Below are positions 31,501 to 43,577 of a stretch of DNA of 64,000 nt, one piece after another. The stretch comes from Paraspadella gotoi (Eukaryota > Chaetognatha). Every line of letters starts with the position of its first letter. Within the stretch, counting starts at the first letter, position 1. The stretch spans positions 23,652,669 through 23,716,668 of the forward strand of contig CM119265.1 in the NCBI GenBank assembly GCA_051294375.1, read 5' to 3'. The position numbers and the translations under genes are program-made. Under the pieces are notes generated by a model. The model searched no databases, was not told where the DNA came from, and worked only from the letters and a program-made list of their open reading frames with translations.

Positions 31501-33560
31501 AATTGCGATGATACGACCGGCTCCATGGACGAAGAACATTAATGTATAAATCGGCATCTAGTATACGCTAAATGTGTAAGAAGAATGTATCATTGACAAG
31601 GCAAGAGGTCGCAGCATAGAGCTCGAGCAAGGCGCAAGAATTCAGGGAGATAGAACGTCAAAGAGAGAGTAAAACTCGTCTCTTTGCAGCGACCCAAAGA
31701 TAGCTGCCGCTAGTGGGATGCATTACAGACATACGTTAGGCCGCCCGAACTGCAATTCCTCCGCACCAGGCCGGGTGCCAGCCCGCGGAGGTATAAAGGG
31801 TTATTTTAAAACTGTATTTAAAACACAGGCCCCACACAAATCCTGGAGAAAAGGTAACCATTTTTCTTGAGCAGGGCGGGTAAAAACGCCTCACAGTCTA
31901 CTCGGAGCAGAACGAAGACTGAAAGCGGTAGGAGGACATCACCGCGTTTTCAAGATCCTAAACGGTATATCTAGGGTTATGAAAAGAAAAAAAGGGATGA
32001 AATTAGTACAAAAAAAAACTGCACGCACATGTAGGAATTAGACTCTTAGAGATATGGAGCTGAAGGAGGAATACTATATAGATACATAAGACGCTGTATG
32101 AGAGGAGAGTATAATCTTTAAAGCACGAAGTGGGACGCCGCACGAACACTAAAAGAAACGACGGAGGCCCTAAAGATTATGGGAAACTGAAAACAGCGAG
32201 GCCTGAAGGGCCGCGGGACCATAGGTACACAAAATCGTAAATATGAGGAGGTATGTATATAGGGCAAAACTGCTAGGGGCGCACAAACTATTCAAGCAAA
32301 AAAAAAAAAAAAAGATAATAAAAAAACTTTACTTTCCTCCGCTCGTCGCATCTTGCGAAAATAAGAAGTATAAGAATACACACGATATTCTTTAGGAACT
32401 TTATATCTCATACAAACTGGGTAAAATTAAACTATACCTTAGCGTACCAGGAACCATAGAATTAAACAAAAAAAAGAGAATAAGGGATAACCGCAGATCA
32501 CCGCGCACGTCTTTCTTGCAGAAGATTCGTACTATGGTGTGAATGTCAGAAAGCTAAGCGGAGGATAAAAGAGGGTGAGTAATATAGCATTACACGCAGT
32601 CTACAGCGACACCCACATTACATTCGCCGGTGACGGGAGAATCCAACCCGGCCTTAGTATTATGTGGACAATGGCATCTGCGACATATGTGCCTCTACGC
32701 GGATGGGGGGATTACTCCTGGCTCTGCTTAGCAAAGAACTATTGGCGTGCACGCTGCACGCAAAAATAGAGAGATATACAGATGTAGGACGGACTCTCTG
32801 ATCGAAAAATGCTGGACGCCATGAGTTCCTCAGAGAATAAACGCCGTTGGCGTTCACATAGGACAGAGTGAATATACAATTCCAACTAGGGACCCGTACT
32901 TCGCCCGCGACTGTAAGGGGGGACGACATCAACGCTCTCTACTAGAACGCACGCACGCGTTTAATAACGGCTGCTGTTTCCACTCCTACTACGGGCGACC
33001 CCTGGGCCGACACACAAAGACTGGCAGGAGCTACGGGAAAGCAGCGGACTCAACCAGAGCAGCCGGCGGTCGAAAGCCTAACCTCACCAAAAGCTCATAA
33101 CAAAGACCTTACCCTAAACTCTTGACCACTTATTCCTCGCACCACTGTACACGCTTCAAACTCAGGAGAAGGAGTGAGAAAGGAATCCGGATCGCTGTCG
33201 GTGCGCCAACTTTTGTCGGCGAACGCAACAGAGCATTGGAAGTATTAGTCGGTGAATCAGGGAAGCGGGACATTGCTAAAAGGGAGCAGAGTTATAGTAA
33301 GAGACTTCGATGTGTAAGTCTTTGGCTTGTCTTACTCTTTGGCGTTAAATCTGGCTCATACGGAAACGGGGATAGAGCAAAGAGTGAATTCGGCAATATC
33401 CACTGGGTTAGATATTATCGTGTGACATCACATTGGGTTAATATTCTGGAGGAAAAATATTCAAATCTCTTGTCTCTACGTTACTTCGGAGTACTGGCTT
33501 ACATCCTCGGTCAGGCATCGCTACGGCAGTTCAGTTAAACGTCTGATGATTCATATCTTT
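31500..33560. other. Featureless stretch, suspected low-quality filler
   Basis: Composition is even, without the repeats, CpG islands or splice-flanked exons seen elsewhere, and with unusual short words. An A-run lies at 32300. Open frames of 60-138 codons (32575, 32660, 33122) lack splice support and resemble random sequence. It may be unpolished long-read sequence. Confidence 0.4.
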
Positions 33561-33632
33561 TTTTAACCTACCTAACTTCATTATCATTTTTAGCTATCTT
33601 CTTTTTCATCCTTTATTCTCTAACTTTCGATC

Positions 33633-33930
33633 CTATACTTCGTCAATTGCTGCATAGTCGTTGGTCACATGGGCATTTGGGACATTGTCATACTGCTCTC
33701 GCAACTCAGGCACGTTGGCATACTACGAATGAGTGATCCGATCAACTTTATGTTCGAGCGAATCAAATTCTGCATCTAAAACGTTATCCAGCTCGTCGGT
33801 TTCTGCATTGCACTCGAATCTTGGGTGCGCCCACACGCGTGGACGGCACTTCAGGTCTGTTCCGCCTAGGACGGGGGTTCGTAAACACTTTGAGGACGGA
33901 GCGAGGCAAAGCTGGCGTCATTTTCAGACT
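33633..33930 (-). pseudogene. Eroded coding fragment, acidic helical C-terminus
   Basis: Read on the minus strand the frame gives HPRFECNAETDELDNVLDAE then FDSLEHKVDRITHS, an in-frame TAG, and YANVPELREQYDNVPNAHV to a final stop at 33633. Just upstream, in a frame shifted by one base, lies VLKVFTNPRPRRNRPEVPST. One stop and one frameshift in a segment of protein-like composition suggest a decayed transposon protein or gene, or sequencing error. The heptad-like DELDNVLDAEFDSLEHKV could be a coiled coil. Confidence 0.35.
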
Positions 33931-33960
33931 TTGCAAGCGATGGTGAGCATTTCTTAATTC

Positions 33961-34600
33961 TATAGGGTGAGAGTATCATTACATTTTCAATTAACTATTT
34001 TTCGAATAACTATGTTCAGTTTATTTTTATTCAATATCGTGGTATCATCGCCATTCTGGTGGTTCATCTCTACTGATTGTGAGTGGTAGTATTCGCGATT
34101 TGCTTTTCTCAGATTCGACTCCTAATTCACTTTGTCGTCCATGTCTATTTCCTCTTACTTCCCATCATATATATCGCTTGTCAGTAAGAATCATTTTTTA
34201 TCATATCAGCACATATATTATTGATGAATTAAGCAAAAAAAAAAAAAAATAGCGAATGTACCGCTTCAGTCAGTCTGGAACTCGTGCGAAGTCGGAATCG
34301 AATCTGGCCAAAAGGAAAATTTAACGGTAAGCTCTACCACTTTATTAACTATGAAACTATGGAATATAAAACAGATGTTAGATGAAGAACACCATGGTGC
34401 GACGGAGTGGAATGATGAGGGTGGTATAAAACGGTCCGCGAATTAGATTATAAAAACATGTTCACATTCTTTATTTGAAAACTTTGGGAGGATTAAATTT
34501 TTAATCGTTCTCCACTACATTTATCGACACTACAATCATAATTGAATAGATATGATTGGATTAAAATTTTGTGTGTGGGTAAGGGAGTGTGTGATTGAGC
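33961..34600. other. AT-rich DNA, nothing identified
   Basis: No coding or repeat structure apart from an A-run near 34235. Confidence 0.4.
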
Positions 34601-36930
34601 ACGATAATGATGCAAGTTTAAAAAATACGTCATGCAAGTTTAAAAAACGTAATGCCAAGTTCCGCAAAAACGTAATGCTCTAAGATTAGACGCCGCTATG
34701 CGAGCCACATAGTTCATAGCCAAAATGATATGCAGTATTTTAATTAATAACTGTATGCAAACGCTTGGAAGAATATTATTTGAAAATCAACGGTAAAACA
34801 AGTTTGAAATTATACCGCGCGTATGCGCAAGGATGTGAATAGAACATTCTCAGGTATGCAAGCTTGGAAACGTATGCAACGTTGAAGAACGCAAGATCAT
34901 ACTAAGTTGAAATAACGTCATACAAGAGCACCAAAAAGAATTGCACAGGTAAATGGAAGAGAAAAGTAATGGTCAGGTGTTTCTATAGAAAAATATGAGA
35001 CATGCACAGATGAAGGAAATAGTTTATAGTATAAGTTTTTGAATAAGAACTCGCAGCAAAGTTGATAAAAAGAAAGCAATTGCCTCAGAAAAAAAGAATG
35101 CTAGTTGAAAGAAAGATTATGCCAAGGTGAAAAAAGAGGCGAGTGACAGTTGAATATGGGAAGCATATTAGCAAGGGAAAGAGGAGAGAGGATGGCTAAG
35201 ATAGGTGCACAATAAAAGAATGGGCATAGGAATCTGAAAGATAAAAGAAATTGCACAGTTGAACAAAAAGGGAATGACACAAGATAATAGGAAAAAAAGA
35301 ATGCCTACTAGTTTGAAAAAATAACAAATAATTATACATGAAATGCTATTTATTTGTTTGAAAATAAGAATGCATTATGTTTGTAAAAAAAGACAAGGCA
35401 AGATGTAGAAATGAGAAAATTGTATATGAAAAAAAGAATGCTATAGCTCAGAAAAAATATGTAAACTGACGGAGGAGATTGAAAAAACGCGAAGGTGACG
35501 CATAAGTTTGATACAAAAGAATGCAAGTTGAAAAAAGAATGTCAAGTTGGAATAAAAGAATGCAAGTTTGACCAAGGTTTTAAAAGATGCAAAAGTTTTA
35601 TTAGGGAAAAAGAATAGGCAATGATTTAGAGAGCAGAAACAGGAACTGAAGTTTGAAAAAAAGAATGGCTAAGTTGAAAATAAAGACATGACAAGATTGC
35701 AAAAAAAGACACCTGCAGAGGATTTAGAAAAAAGGAGGGAAACTGCAAGTTGAATAACAAACGCAAGCAAGTTGAAAAATGTTTACAGACAAGTTAGAAA
35801 AAAAGAATTGACTAAGGGTTTGGTAATACCTAATTTTAAATGGGTCGCAGAAACAAAAAAAGAATGAAAAAAAAATGTGCCCGCACAATATAGATTGAAT
35901 TGAAAAACGATTGCTAAACGCTTTGAACAGATGCAAGTTCGCAAATATAGATATCGCACAGCTTGATTATTTATAAGAATGCACACGTATGAAAATTATT
36001 AGTTAGTGTCACCAGTTTGAAAAAAGTCAAGTTGTTACACCACAGAGTAACTTTGCAGTTGAACAATACAGAATGCACACGTTGAAAAAATGCAACACTC
36101 GCTAAAGTTGAATAAGACTTATCGCAAGTTTGAAAAAAGAATGCACAGTTGAAAGAGAATGCAAGTTGAAAAAGAATGAAGTTTGAAAAAAGATGCAGTT
36201 GAAAAAGAAATGCAAGGTTGAAAAAAGAATGCAAGTTGAAAAAAGAATGCAAGTTGGTTTCAAAAAGAATGCCAAGTTGAAAAAAGAATGCAGTTGAAAA
36301 AAGAAGTGCAAGTTGAAAAAAGAATGCAAGTTGAAAAAGAAGTGCAAGTTGAAAGAATGCAAGTTGAAAGAATGGCATAGTTGAAAGAATGCAAGTTGAA
36401 AAAAAGAAGCAAGTTGAAAAAAGAATGCAAGTTGACAAAAAGTATGCCAAGTTCAAAAGATTTTGCAAGTTGAAAAAGATTTTGGCAAGCTGAAGAAAAT
36501 TAATGCAAGCTGAAAAAATTATGGCACACATTTCACACAAATTTTGTAAATTTCGAAAAAATTTTCTATGCAGACTGAAAAATTACTTTATGCAAGTTTA
36601 CAAAATTATGCAAGTTTAAAAGATTGATGCAAATGTAAAAAAAAATTATGGCAATCAAAAAAAAATTATACTGCAAATTAAAAAAATTATGACAGTTATT
36701 TATACAAATTATTTATCGACAAGTTAATATGGGAATGACATGTCCAAGTTAAAGGGAAGAGCATTATGCTATAGTATAAAAAAAACATTATTCGCACAGG
36801 TTCACCAAATATTATGACAAAGCTGGGTTAAAAAATTATGCACCATTGATTAAAAATATAACTTAAGTGTGAGATTATTAAAGAATATGAGAATGCTAGA
36901 TAAAAAAAATGATGCGAGTAAAAAATGGTA
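34600..36930 (+). repeat. 18-bp minisatellite (aatgcaagttgaaaaaag), noisy edges
   Basis: From 36120 to 36440 the unit aatgcaagttgaaaaaag is repeated about seventeen times with small changes. On both sides, from about 34600 and to about 36930, the same unit can be followed with growing numbers of insertions and substitutions. Minus-strand open frames (repeats of FQLAFF and FSTCIL) are satellite translations, not genes. Confidence 0.8.
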
Positions 36931-37383
36931 GTGAGTTTCAAAAAATAGTATTTAATTTGAATTTGAAATTTAAATTAATTAAATGTAATAGAAGTCTACG
37001 TATCAAACATTAGTGAAACAGGTTTTTTTCAGTTTGTTTTCGATTACAGGAACTCACTTATATCAACACTACAAGTAAAACAGTATTTTTTCCATCCGAA
37101 ACCTTGATTTCCAGCTAAATCACACACTTTCTCGACGCCACACACAATATTTTTCCAATTCCAAGGGGTCAACTAATTTTCATCCGCGCTAGCGAAGTAA
37201 TTTTGAGTGTTTGTCTTTTGCTCAAGCGTGGGAGAGCGGAGCATGAGGTTTCCGCTCTTTATTGTTCTTAGTAGAGCAACATTTATGAAGCTGGGATATA
37301 ACATCTAAGTGGAATTTTTCAGTACGGAGATTACTCCGCGACTCACTGATTATAGTACTATCTTTTACTACTTAAGACTACAG
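36931..37383. other. AT-rich DNA, nothing identified
   Basis: Includes ttcagtttgttttc at about 37029 and moderately GC DNA at 37120-37260. No coding frame was supported. Confidence 0.35.
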
Positions 37384-37449
37384 GTTGTACACGACACGAA
37401 TTGGCCAGATTTCGGACGAATTGGCGGTCTATGTGCCGGAAGAGTATCG
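37384..37449 (+). CDS. Candidate 66-nt internal exon (unrecognised)
   Basis: The exon lies between acceptor ttaagactacag and a strong donor (TATCG|gtaagg). With one leading base it reads LYTTRIGQISDELAVYVPEE then Y, ending two bases into a codon. Another frame (VVHDTNWPDFGRIGGLCAG) is also open. The exon length is a multiple of three, so it could be skipped without a frameshift. The acceptor tract is weak. Confidence 0.4.
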
Positions 37450-38290
37450 GTAAGGGTTAGAGGATTGCCGATGATGTACGTGATTTGCTGCCCAGACAGG
37501 AGATCGCAGCGAGGTTGGGAGGGAGGAAGTACGCACGACAGAGAGAAGATGGAATGTAGAGAGTAAAGATAAATAAAGTTAGTACAGTGAAATATGAGTC
37601 GAGAAACGAACAAACAGAACGAGAAGGGAAACGGCACTGAAGAAAGAGGAGAGGAGAGAAAGAGGATTGGACGTAGTACAGGAGATGATATTAGGCTGTA
37701 CAAAAGTTTTTAGTCAAAAAAATTTGCAATGGAAGACCATAATCGGTCTGCGATCGATTGATATCAAACTGCGGGTTTTGGAGGAATTCATTATATAAGA
37801 GAGTCTTGTTGGATTCAGGCGGATCTATGGCGGGAAAAAGATAAACAGTATGAATTTAAACAACTTGGGGGGGCGAGGAAGGATTATTTGCTAAACATTT
37901 TTGCGAATATTTGTAACGAAAAAGGAAAGGGAGGAAGAGGGGGAAGACAAAATAAATCTCAGAGAAAACTGGTTATTAATCACTATATTGCGGTCAATGC
38001 GGGGTGACTATGATGAACTTACGAACTTATTATTATAAATGATTGAGCAACAATAGAAAAAAGCTAAGGAAAAAAACGAAAATATATAAAAAATACAAAC
38101 TTTACTATTTGATACAAGTTTACTGTACAATGCATAAGTGCAATAGTTCAATACACTAATTGCACTAATAGAGACGGAGATTTAAGTGCTAAGATCACTG
38201 CCTTTCTAATAAATTTTTTCTCTTTGCGTATTTTCATACGGCACGCAATTAGGATCTTGTGTTTTGATTGATTTTAATATAATTCTTCAG
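37450..38290. other. AT-rich DNA between candidate exons
   Basis: No repeats of note; ends at the acceptor tttaatataattcttcag (38290). Confidence 0.35.
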
Positions 38291-38345
38291 TGCGGAGGGA
38301 GCTGAGTCAAAGCTCGGAATTTCAATAATGGAGGGCATCTTGTAG
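38291..38345 (+). CDS. Candidate terminal exon
   Basis: After the acceptor, with one leading base, the frame reads AEGAESKLGISIMEGIL and a stop at 38345. A second frame gives RRELSQSSEFQ and a stop. Both are short, and phase with the exon at 37384 cannot fix the choice without a transcript. Confidence 0.3.
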
Positions 38346-39763
38346 CTCCCTTTCTTCATCCACGGTCAAACGACTGAATCTTCGCCTTTTGTCGTCTACC
38401 GCGACGTCAGGAGAATCATCGCTCAATTGTGTAACGCGGGTTTTACCTTCGTGAGCTGTTAAAGAATGTCGCACTCGCAGTGGCGAGGACGCTATACCAA
38501 TCAGATTGCAAGCTCAATAGTCTATCCTTGTTTTCTATATAAGCTCAGTCGAGTATTGTCGGATACGACATAAACGGTCAAGTGATCAAGGTGTAGACCT
38601 TAAGTCGGCTCATAGACCGAAAGAAGTAATCTTAATATAATCAAGGTCCAACAAATATTGTTTTAATATGACTAGAGTTTTTCACTTTTTTATTTATTTT
38701 CACCTTTGCAGAAATGCACGTTTTTCCATAATACAATTAGTTAAAATATTTAAGATAATTAATTATACAATTACGTAGTTAAATTATAGAAATATAACAA
38801 TTGGCGAGGGATATCCTCAAAACCGTACATTGAAGGAAAACCTCTGCTTCCTAGTCTTGTCAAAGCTTACAAATGACCATTCAAGACGCCTATATGAAGC
38901 GGTACTGCAGAATACTATCGCCGACATTATGCAGAGAATTAATATAGCTATGAGTGAGATGTTTTTTCGTATAATTAGATTTATATTTATTGATATTTTA
39001 TTCACAATAAAAAAAATTTGAGTAAGTAGAGTCGAGGATTTTGCCAAAAGTACTATTAAAAAAATTAAATTATAACAATTGGGATTAATAGAGAAAATAA
39101 AAAGAATAGAAGGTTTGATTGCGAAAATAAACGATATTAATTCAGATGTAACAGTAATTGATTGAATGATGTAATAGTAGTTTAATTGTTGAATTGGAAG
39201 ATACGGGATAATGTAAATATGATTGTATGGTGACTCACGATTTGATGAAAATCCACATCATACTATAGATGCGAGGTGATTAATCATAAAGATTGAAATT
39301 TGTCGATCTAGAGGTAAACTCAAATAAATTGAATGTGAATGGATGAGACCAAAAGATTAGATAGACACGAAGAATATCAACCAATAACACTATGATAGAC
39401 GATGGGATAGTGCACTCGTCGTCAAAGTTGGTGCGATGAGTCAATAACACAATCGATTAAATATAGGGCTGAAGGTGAGCGCAGAGAGGAGCGGTCTTAG
39501 GGGTCTAGCACATCTTTTTTATCACACTTTCACTCTTGTAAAAGAACAGCGTACGACGATGAACGACAAGCGACACAAAGAAGCAATTCTCACGATTATC
39601 TCACGCCAAGACGGGCTTAAACACACCCCGTATCGGCGAGATAAATTAAATGCTCATTCTTGGTTCTCGTTTCATTTACGTTTATCTCATCTCTTTATTT
39701 ACTCCTTTTTATTATTTGAATTATTCCTCAAACAACCCCGCTTACGATTACTGATGGCCGCAG
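38346..39763. other. AT-rich DNA with a small helical open frame
   Basis: At 38830-39021 the plus frame reads MKENLCFLVLSKLTNDHSRR then LYEAVLQNTIADIMQRI before becoming Ile/Phe-rich. It has no clear splice sites. The rest is unremarkable. Confidence 0.3.
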
Positions 39764-39943
39764 GTAGTGGTGGTCTATCGGGAGACGGAGAAGGATTGGC
39801 GAGTTTTGGCTGGGTCCGAAAATTATGTTATGGGTGGCGGAGGGTTGAGACTATATTCTAGGAATGCCTGCTCTGGAAGTGGGAAAGTGGAAAAACGACT
39901 ACGGGAACTGGAGGAAACACAAAAGAGACAAATAAATTTCAAG
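39764..39943 (+). CDS. Candidate 60-codon internal exon (unrecognised)
   Basis: The frame is open in phase 0 from acceptor gatggccgcag to donor TCAAG|gtattc. It reads VVVVYRETEKDWRVLAGSEN, then YVMGGGGLRLYSRNACSGSG, then a charged helix KVEKRLRELEETQKRQINFK. The switch from a beta-like segment to a coiled-coil-like helix is typical of real protein. The pyrimidine tract is only fair. No family recognised. Confidence 0.45.
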
Positions 39944-40544
39944 GTATTCCTCATGCGAGTCGTTCAGGTGGCGGGACACACAACAGGAATATTCTCTATA
40001 TCATATATTCATTATACACTAAGTTTAAATTCACTCGTGTTCTGATAAGCAGGCAATTTGTATGATTTGTACTGATTATAGAAGAGAGAAGTTGAAGGTA
40101 GCAGATATGAGTTATGATTAAAAATAAATAGATAACTCAACTGAAAAAGCAAGAAAGGTAATTTATAATAAATAATTTGGCGGGCCGCGGGCGCACAAAA
40201 GCGGGAATACAAATTAGGAGAAAAAAAAGAGGCGCACAAAATTAAGTAAAAAATAAGAGAAGCCTTCCTCTTTTTATTGTGTAAAAAGGTTGGAGGGCCG
40301 GGCGGTGGGGAAGGAGAGGATTTGTGGTGTGGGAGAAAGGAAAGAAAANNNNNNNNNNNNNNNNNNNNNNNNNATTGCGAAGTGGGCGGAAAATGGGGGG
40401 ACCGGGGGGGTGGGAAGGGGGGTGGGGAAGGAAGAGAGTGTGTGAAAGAAAGAAAGAAAGAAGAGAAAAAGAAAGAAGAAGAAGGGAAGAAGAAGAAGAA
40501 GATAAAAGAAAAGAAAGAAAGAAGAAAGAAAAAAGAAGAAAGAA
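39944..40544. repeat. AT-rich then purine-rich tract with 25-N gap
   Basis: Ns at 40349-40373 separate G-rich sequence. From 40440 the plus strand is GAAA/GAAGA low-complexity DNA. Open frames here are purine-strand artefacts. Confidence 0.6.
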
Positions 40545-41577
40545 AGAAAGAAAGAAAGAGAGAAAGAAATGAAAGAAAAGAAAGAAAAAGTAATAAAAAG
40601 ATGGAGGAAAGAACCAAAAAAAAAACCCATGGAACAGAACAGTTAGTAGATTGTAGATCAAAATAAAATTTATTTTCCCTCCACTATTGAAAGATGATTC
40701 GGTCGGTCGGTTTTGTGATGAAAACCGCGAAAAAAAAACTTTTCCATTTGACAGAAATCGGATCTTGTCTCTGGCCTAGCGCGCGGCTGAGACACAAAGT
40801 TGTGGGCCAATTATTTGGCTTAGCCGAATGTTTTGGCCAGGGCCGAGAACTCAGAACCCTCGTTGTTAATGTGGGAATCGAAGGGAATGAAAAAACGCAT
40901 AAAATTGTAGGTTGAGAAACGAAGAGATAAATGTAAAACCTGAAATGGATCAATGTGAAACAATGGAGGTCTCACTTTTCAGTTAAGCAGCTGCGAGTTA
41001 TTGTTAAGCTTGGCGTTTATTCATTAATATTCAATTATATATTTCTATGTAAAAATAAAATTTTTTGTTAAAAAGCTGATGTCTAAAAATGTGTCCCTAG
41101 CGAAGGCACCATGTTTAATATACGTTCGATGACAGAATATTGTAAGAAATTAAAAAAATATATACATATTACAATTGTTGATTCCCTCCCACCCATCGTA
41201 ATTGCTTTGACAATGCCGCCCGCCCTGTAGCGAAGTCTCTGGCGATTATAAAAAAGGTGATTAACTTAAGTCATTAAATAAACGATTGAAACAAAAGAAC
41301 ACGTTTATGACAGACGAAGGTGAAGTGAGAAAGAGATAGAGAAAACCAAGAGCCTCGCTGCAGCTGCGTCTTGATGAGTTCCAGTCCGACATAGACGGAA
41401 AGGGGACACAACCCGTGCAGACATCAGTTTGATGTACAAATAATGTAGAAATGATGTGGAGATTATGATGGAGAAATGATGTAGAGATTGATGAAGAAAT
41501 AGTGTCGAAGTCGCTGTCTCCTTTGGATTCAAAAACAAATGAAATATTTTATCATTGGTTCAGGCGCCGTTGTTGTT
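40545..41577 (+). repeat. Duplicated block D3, copy 1
   Basis: The block runs from the GAAA tract through ggtcggttttgtgatgaaaacc to caggcgccgttgttg and is repeated at 48255-49326. Both copies carry independent small indels. Inside are the possible RNase H scrap (40861-40915), AT-rich unique DNA and gatgtagaaatgatgtgga-type short repeats (41430-41500). Confidence 0.75.
40861..40915 (+). mobile_element. Possible RNase H scrap of a non-LTR retrotransposon
   Basis: The plus frame ends LVVNVGIEGNEKTHKIVG and a stop. Retrotransposon RNase H domains contain a conserved HVGIxGNExAD motif, and the shared core VGIEGNEK is striking. The His and Asp are replaced (N and H), there is no upstream catalytic region, and the copy at 48596-48652 is frameshifted. 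This is a weak call. Confidence 0.25.
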
Positions 41578-42120
41578 TGAATATGAATATTAATAATAAT
41601 TATTACAGTTTTGTTTCTGTTAAGAATAGAATTTAGGTTTTGATTTGTCTGCTTTTAAGTAAATATAAAAATATAAAAAATATTAGTCTTGTAAAGCCTT
41701 TGTTCAATGAGGCTTAAAACCTAAAAATTATAGCTTTGTACAGTAAAAAAATAAAAAATTGAATTTAGTAAAAAATACTTTTAATGCAAAAATAAAAATA
41801 ATGATATATAATATTAGGTAGGGTCAACTAAATTTTTTTTTCATATTATTAAATTTTGTTTCCGCTACAATAAGAATAGGAATTTTTTGGCTACTTTCCC
41901 GTGCAAAGAAAAATTAATGACTATCACCATTCAAATTCCTTTGATGATAGACCCTTAAGCTTATGATATATTTTTATCACTGGGTCCCTTAACTCGATGG
42001 GGAATAAGAGGAAAAGAAATAATAAAAAAAAATCGTTGTTAGATTTGGTTCTTTGGACCTTTTTTCGCTCGGGTGCGCCAACGAGGGTAACGCGAAAATT
42101 TGATCATCCCCTCACTTCCG
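41578..42120. other. AT-rich DNA; possible small exon near 42000
   Basis: From 41998 a frame reads MGNKRKRNNKKKSLLDLVLW then TFFRSGAPTRVTRKFDHPL before entering the repeat. It has no donor I trust. Confidence 0.3.
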
Positions 42121-42130
42121 GTGCTCGCTC

Positions 42131-42219
42131 TTATCTCTCTCTCTATCTCTCTCTTCTATACATCCATCTCTCTTTATCTTCTCTCTCTTTTTCTCTCTCT
42201 ATCTCTCTTCTATCTCTCA

Positions 42220-42250
<31 letters not shown>

Positions 42251-42350
42251 TATCTATCTATCTATCATCTATCTATCTATCTATCTATCTATATCTATCA
42301 ATCTATCTATTTATCTATCTATCTATCTATCTATCTATCCCTCTTCTCGC

Positions 42351-42386
<36 letters not shown>

Positions 42387-42393
42387 CTATCTA

Positions 42394-42428
<35 letters not shown>

Positions 42429-42506
42429 CCTCTTTCTCGCTCATCTCTCTTATCTATCTCGCTCCTATCTCACTATCTATCTCCTCTCTCTCTCTCTCTC
42501 TTCTCT

Positions 42507-42543
<37 letters not shown>

Positions 42544-42612
42544 CTATCTATCTATCTATCTATCATCTCTCTCTCTCTCTCTCTTCCTCTCTCTCTCTCT
42601 CTCTCTCTTCCT
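42131..42612. repeat. (TATC)n, (CT)n and (AT)n compound array
   Basis: Several (TATC) blocks at 42220-42340, 42354-42428 and 42540-42565, (CT)n at 42485-42525 and 42566-42608, and (AT)n at about 42522-42541. Open plus frames (YLSIYLSI) are artefacts. Confidence 0.9.
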
Positions 42613-43040
42613 TCTCAATCTGTTTATTCACGCGATTATCGCTCGGGCTGAAAAATCGACCATCACATTATTTTTTGTGCGTGGTGTGATGTGTAGTGTG
42701 ATTTTCGATGGTGACTCTATTCTTTTTGTTAACGGAGATGGAAAGTTGTAGTTGTTGTCGTTGTTGTTAGTGTTTTATTTCATTCACGTCCAACTGTCCG
42801 TCTTCACGTAAAGCGATTACGACCGTGAGGCAGATTTACCGAAATAATTCAACTGTTAAATACGAGAGGAAAAAAAATATAGGAATTTGTCTGCGAAAGG
42901 AAAAAAAAAAAAAAAAAAAGAATCCTGTGATACGGACGAAACCGTTGAAAAAAGTTTTCACTGAAATAGAGAGTGGGAAGAGCCAGCGAGCGCTCTCGCG
43001 AGCCGGAGTTTTAGTCGAGAGAAAAGGGCCCCGTCACGAA
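42613..43040. promoter_or_regulatory. Likely 5' flank and 5' UTR of the 43.0-kb gene
   Basis: The sequence becomes CpG-containing and non-repetitive towards the ATG at 43041, with A-run and ctctcgcgagccgg just upstream (CTCTCGCGAG is a known core-promoter type motif in animals). The frame is open upstream of the ATG as well. Confidence 0.35.
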
Positions 43041-43199
43041 ATGACGAGTGGTGAACGAGACGGTGATCCGTCGCTGGACGCGAGTCACGTGATTTCCATC
43101 TTTGAATTTTTGGGGAAAATCGTGGGGGATCGTCTGTTGTGGAGGATGTGGTGGCTTGAACCACTTGAAAAGTTGGGCGATTCGTGTGGGGCGGTGTGT
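43041..43199 (+). CDS. First coding exon, Trp-rich amphipathic (unrecognised)
   Basis: ATG at 43041 (context cacgaaATGacg) opens 53 codons, MTSGERDGDPSLDASHVIS then IFEFLGKIVGDRLLWRMWW and LEPLEKLGDSCGAVC, ending at strong donor GTGT|gtaaga. A hydrophobic, Trp-rich central helix could be membrane-associated. TCACGTGA (43085-43092), an E-box palindrome, lies inside. The frame is also open upstream, so an earlier start is possible. No family recognised. Confidence 0.5.
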
Positions 43200-43577
43200 G
43201 TAAGATTGGGGAAAGGGGAAAAGGGAAGAGGATTGAGATTTCAAGAGCATAGGATCAGAAACAAAAAAACAGCTCAGAGAAAAGCGGAATAAAAAACAGC
43301 ATCAGCAGGAGCCAAATCGGAAACAGCAGCAATAAACACAGAGAAGAAACGTTTCTCAAGCAGCGAACGAAGCAAAAAAAAAAGCTACAGCAGCAGCGGA
43401 GTAGCGATACGCTTGAGAAGAAGAATCGTTGAAAGTTGGATGAGCAAATGGGTTGAGGTTTTTTTTAAGTTGGGACGAAAAGGTAAGAGGCAGGGATGGG
43501 GCCTAAAGTAGGTGGGACAAGAAGGTAAGGCGCACGAAATATCCCGCGCGGCGGCGTGTTTGACGGAGCGAGACGAG
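43200..43577. other. Intron-like A-rich DNA with CAG-type repeats
   Basis: Degenerate cagcagc/gcaacagc runs at about 43295-43400 and G-rich DNA after 43490. Confidence 0.35.

Noticed and set aside
32575-33538. Genes in the 31.5-33.5 kb block
   Set aside because: Frames of 60-138 codons have random-like composition and no splice sites; sequence quality is doubtful.
35971-36540. Minus-strand frame with repeated FQLAFF/FSTCIL units
   Set aside because: The unit is 18 bp, so any frame stays open; it is the satellite read in translation, with no start or splice context.
42131-42612. CRISPR array or other spaced repeat
   Set aside because: Repeats are simple tetranucleotides without unique spacers; none of the minisatellites in the window has constant repeats separated by unique spacers.
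41997-42689. 230-codon frame of YLSIYLSI repeats
   Set aside because: Translation of (TATC)n and (CT)n microsatellites.
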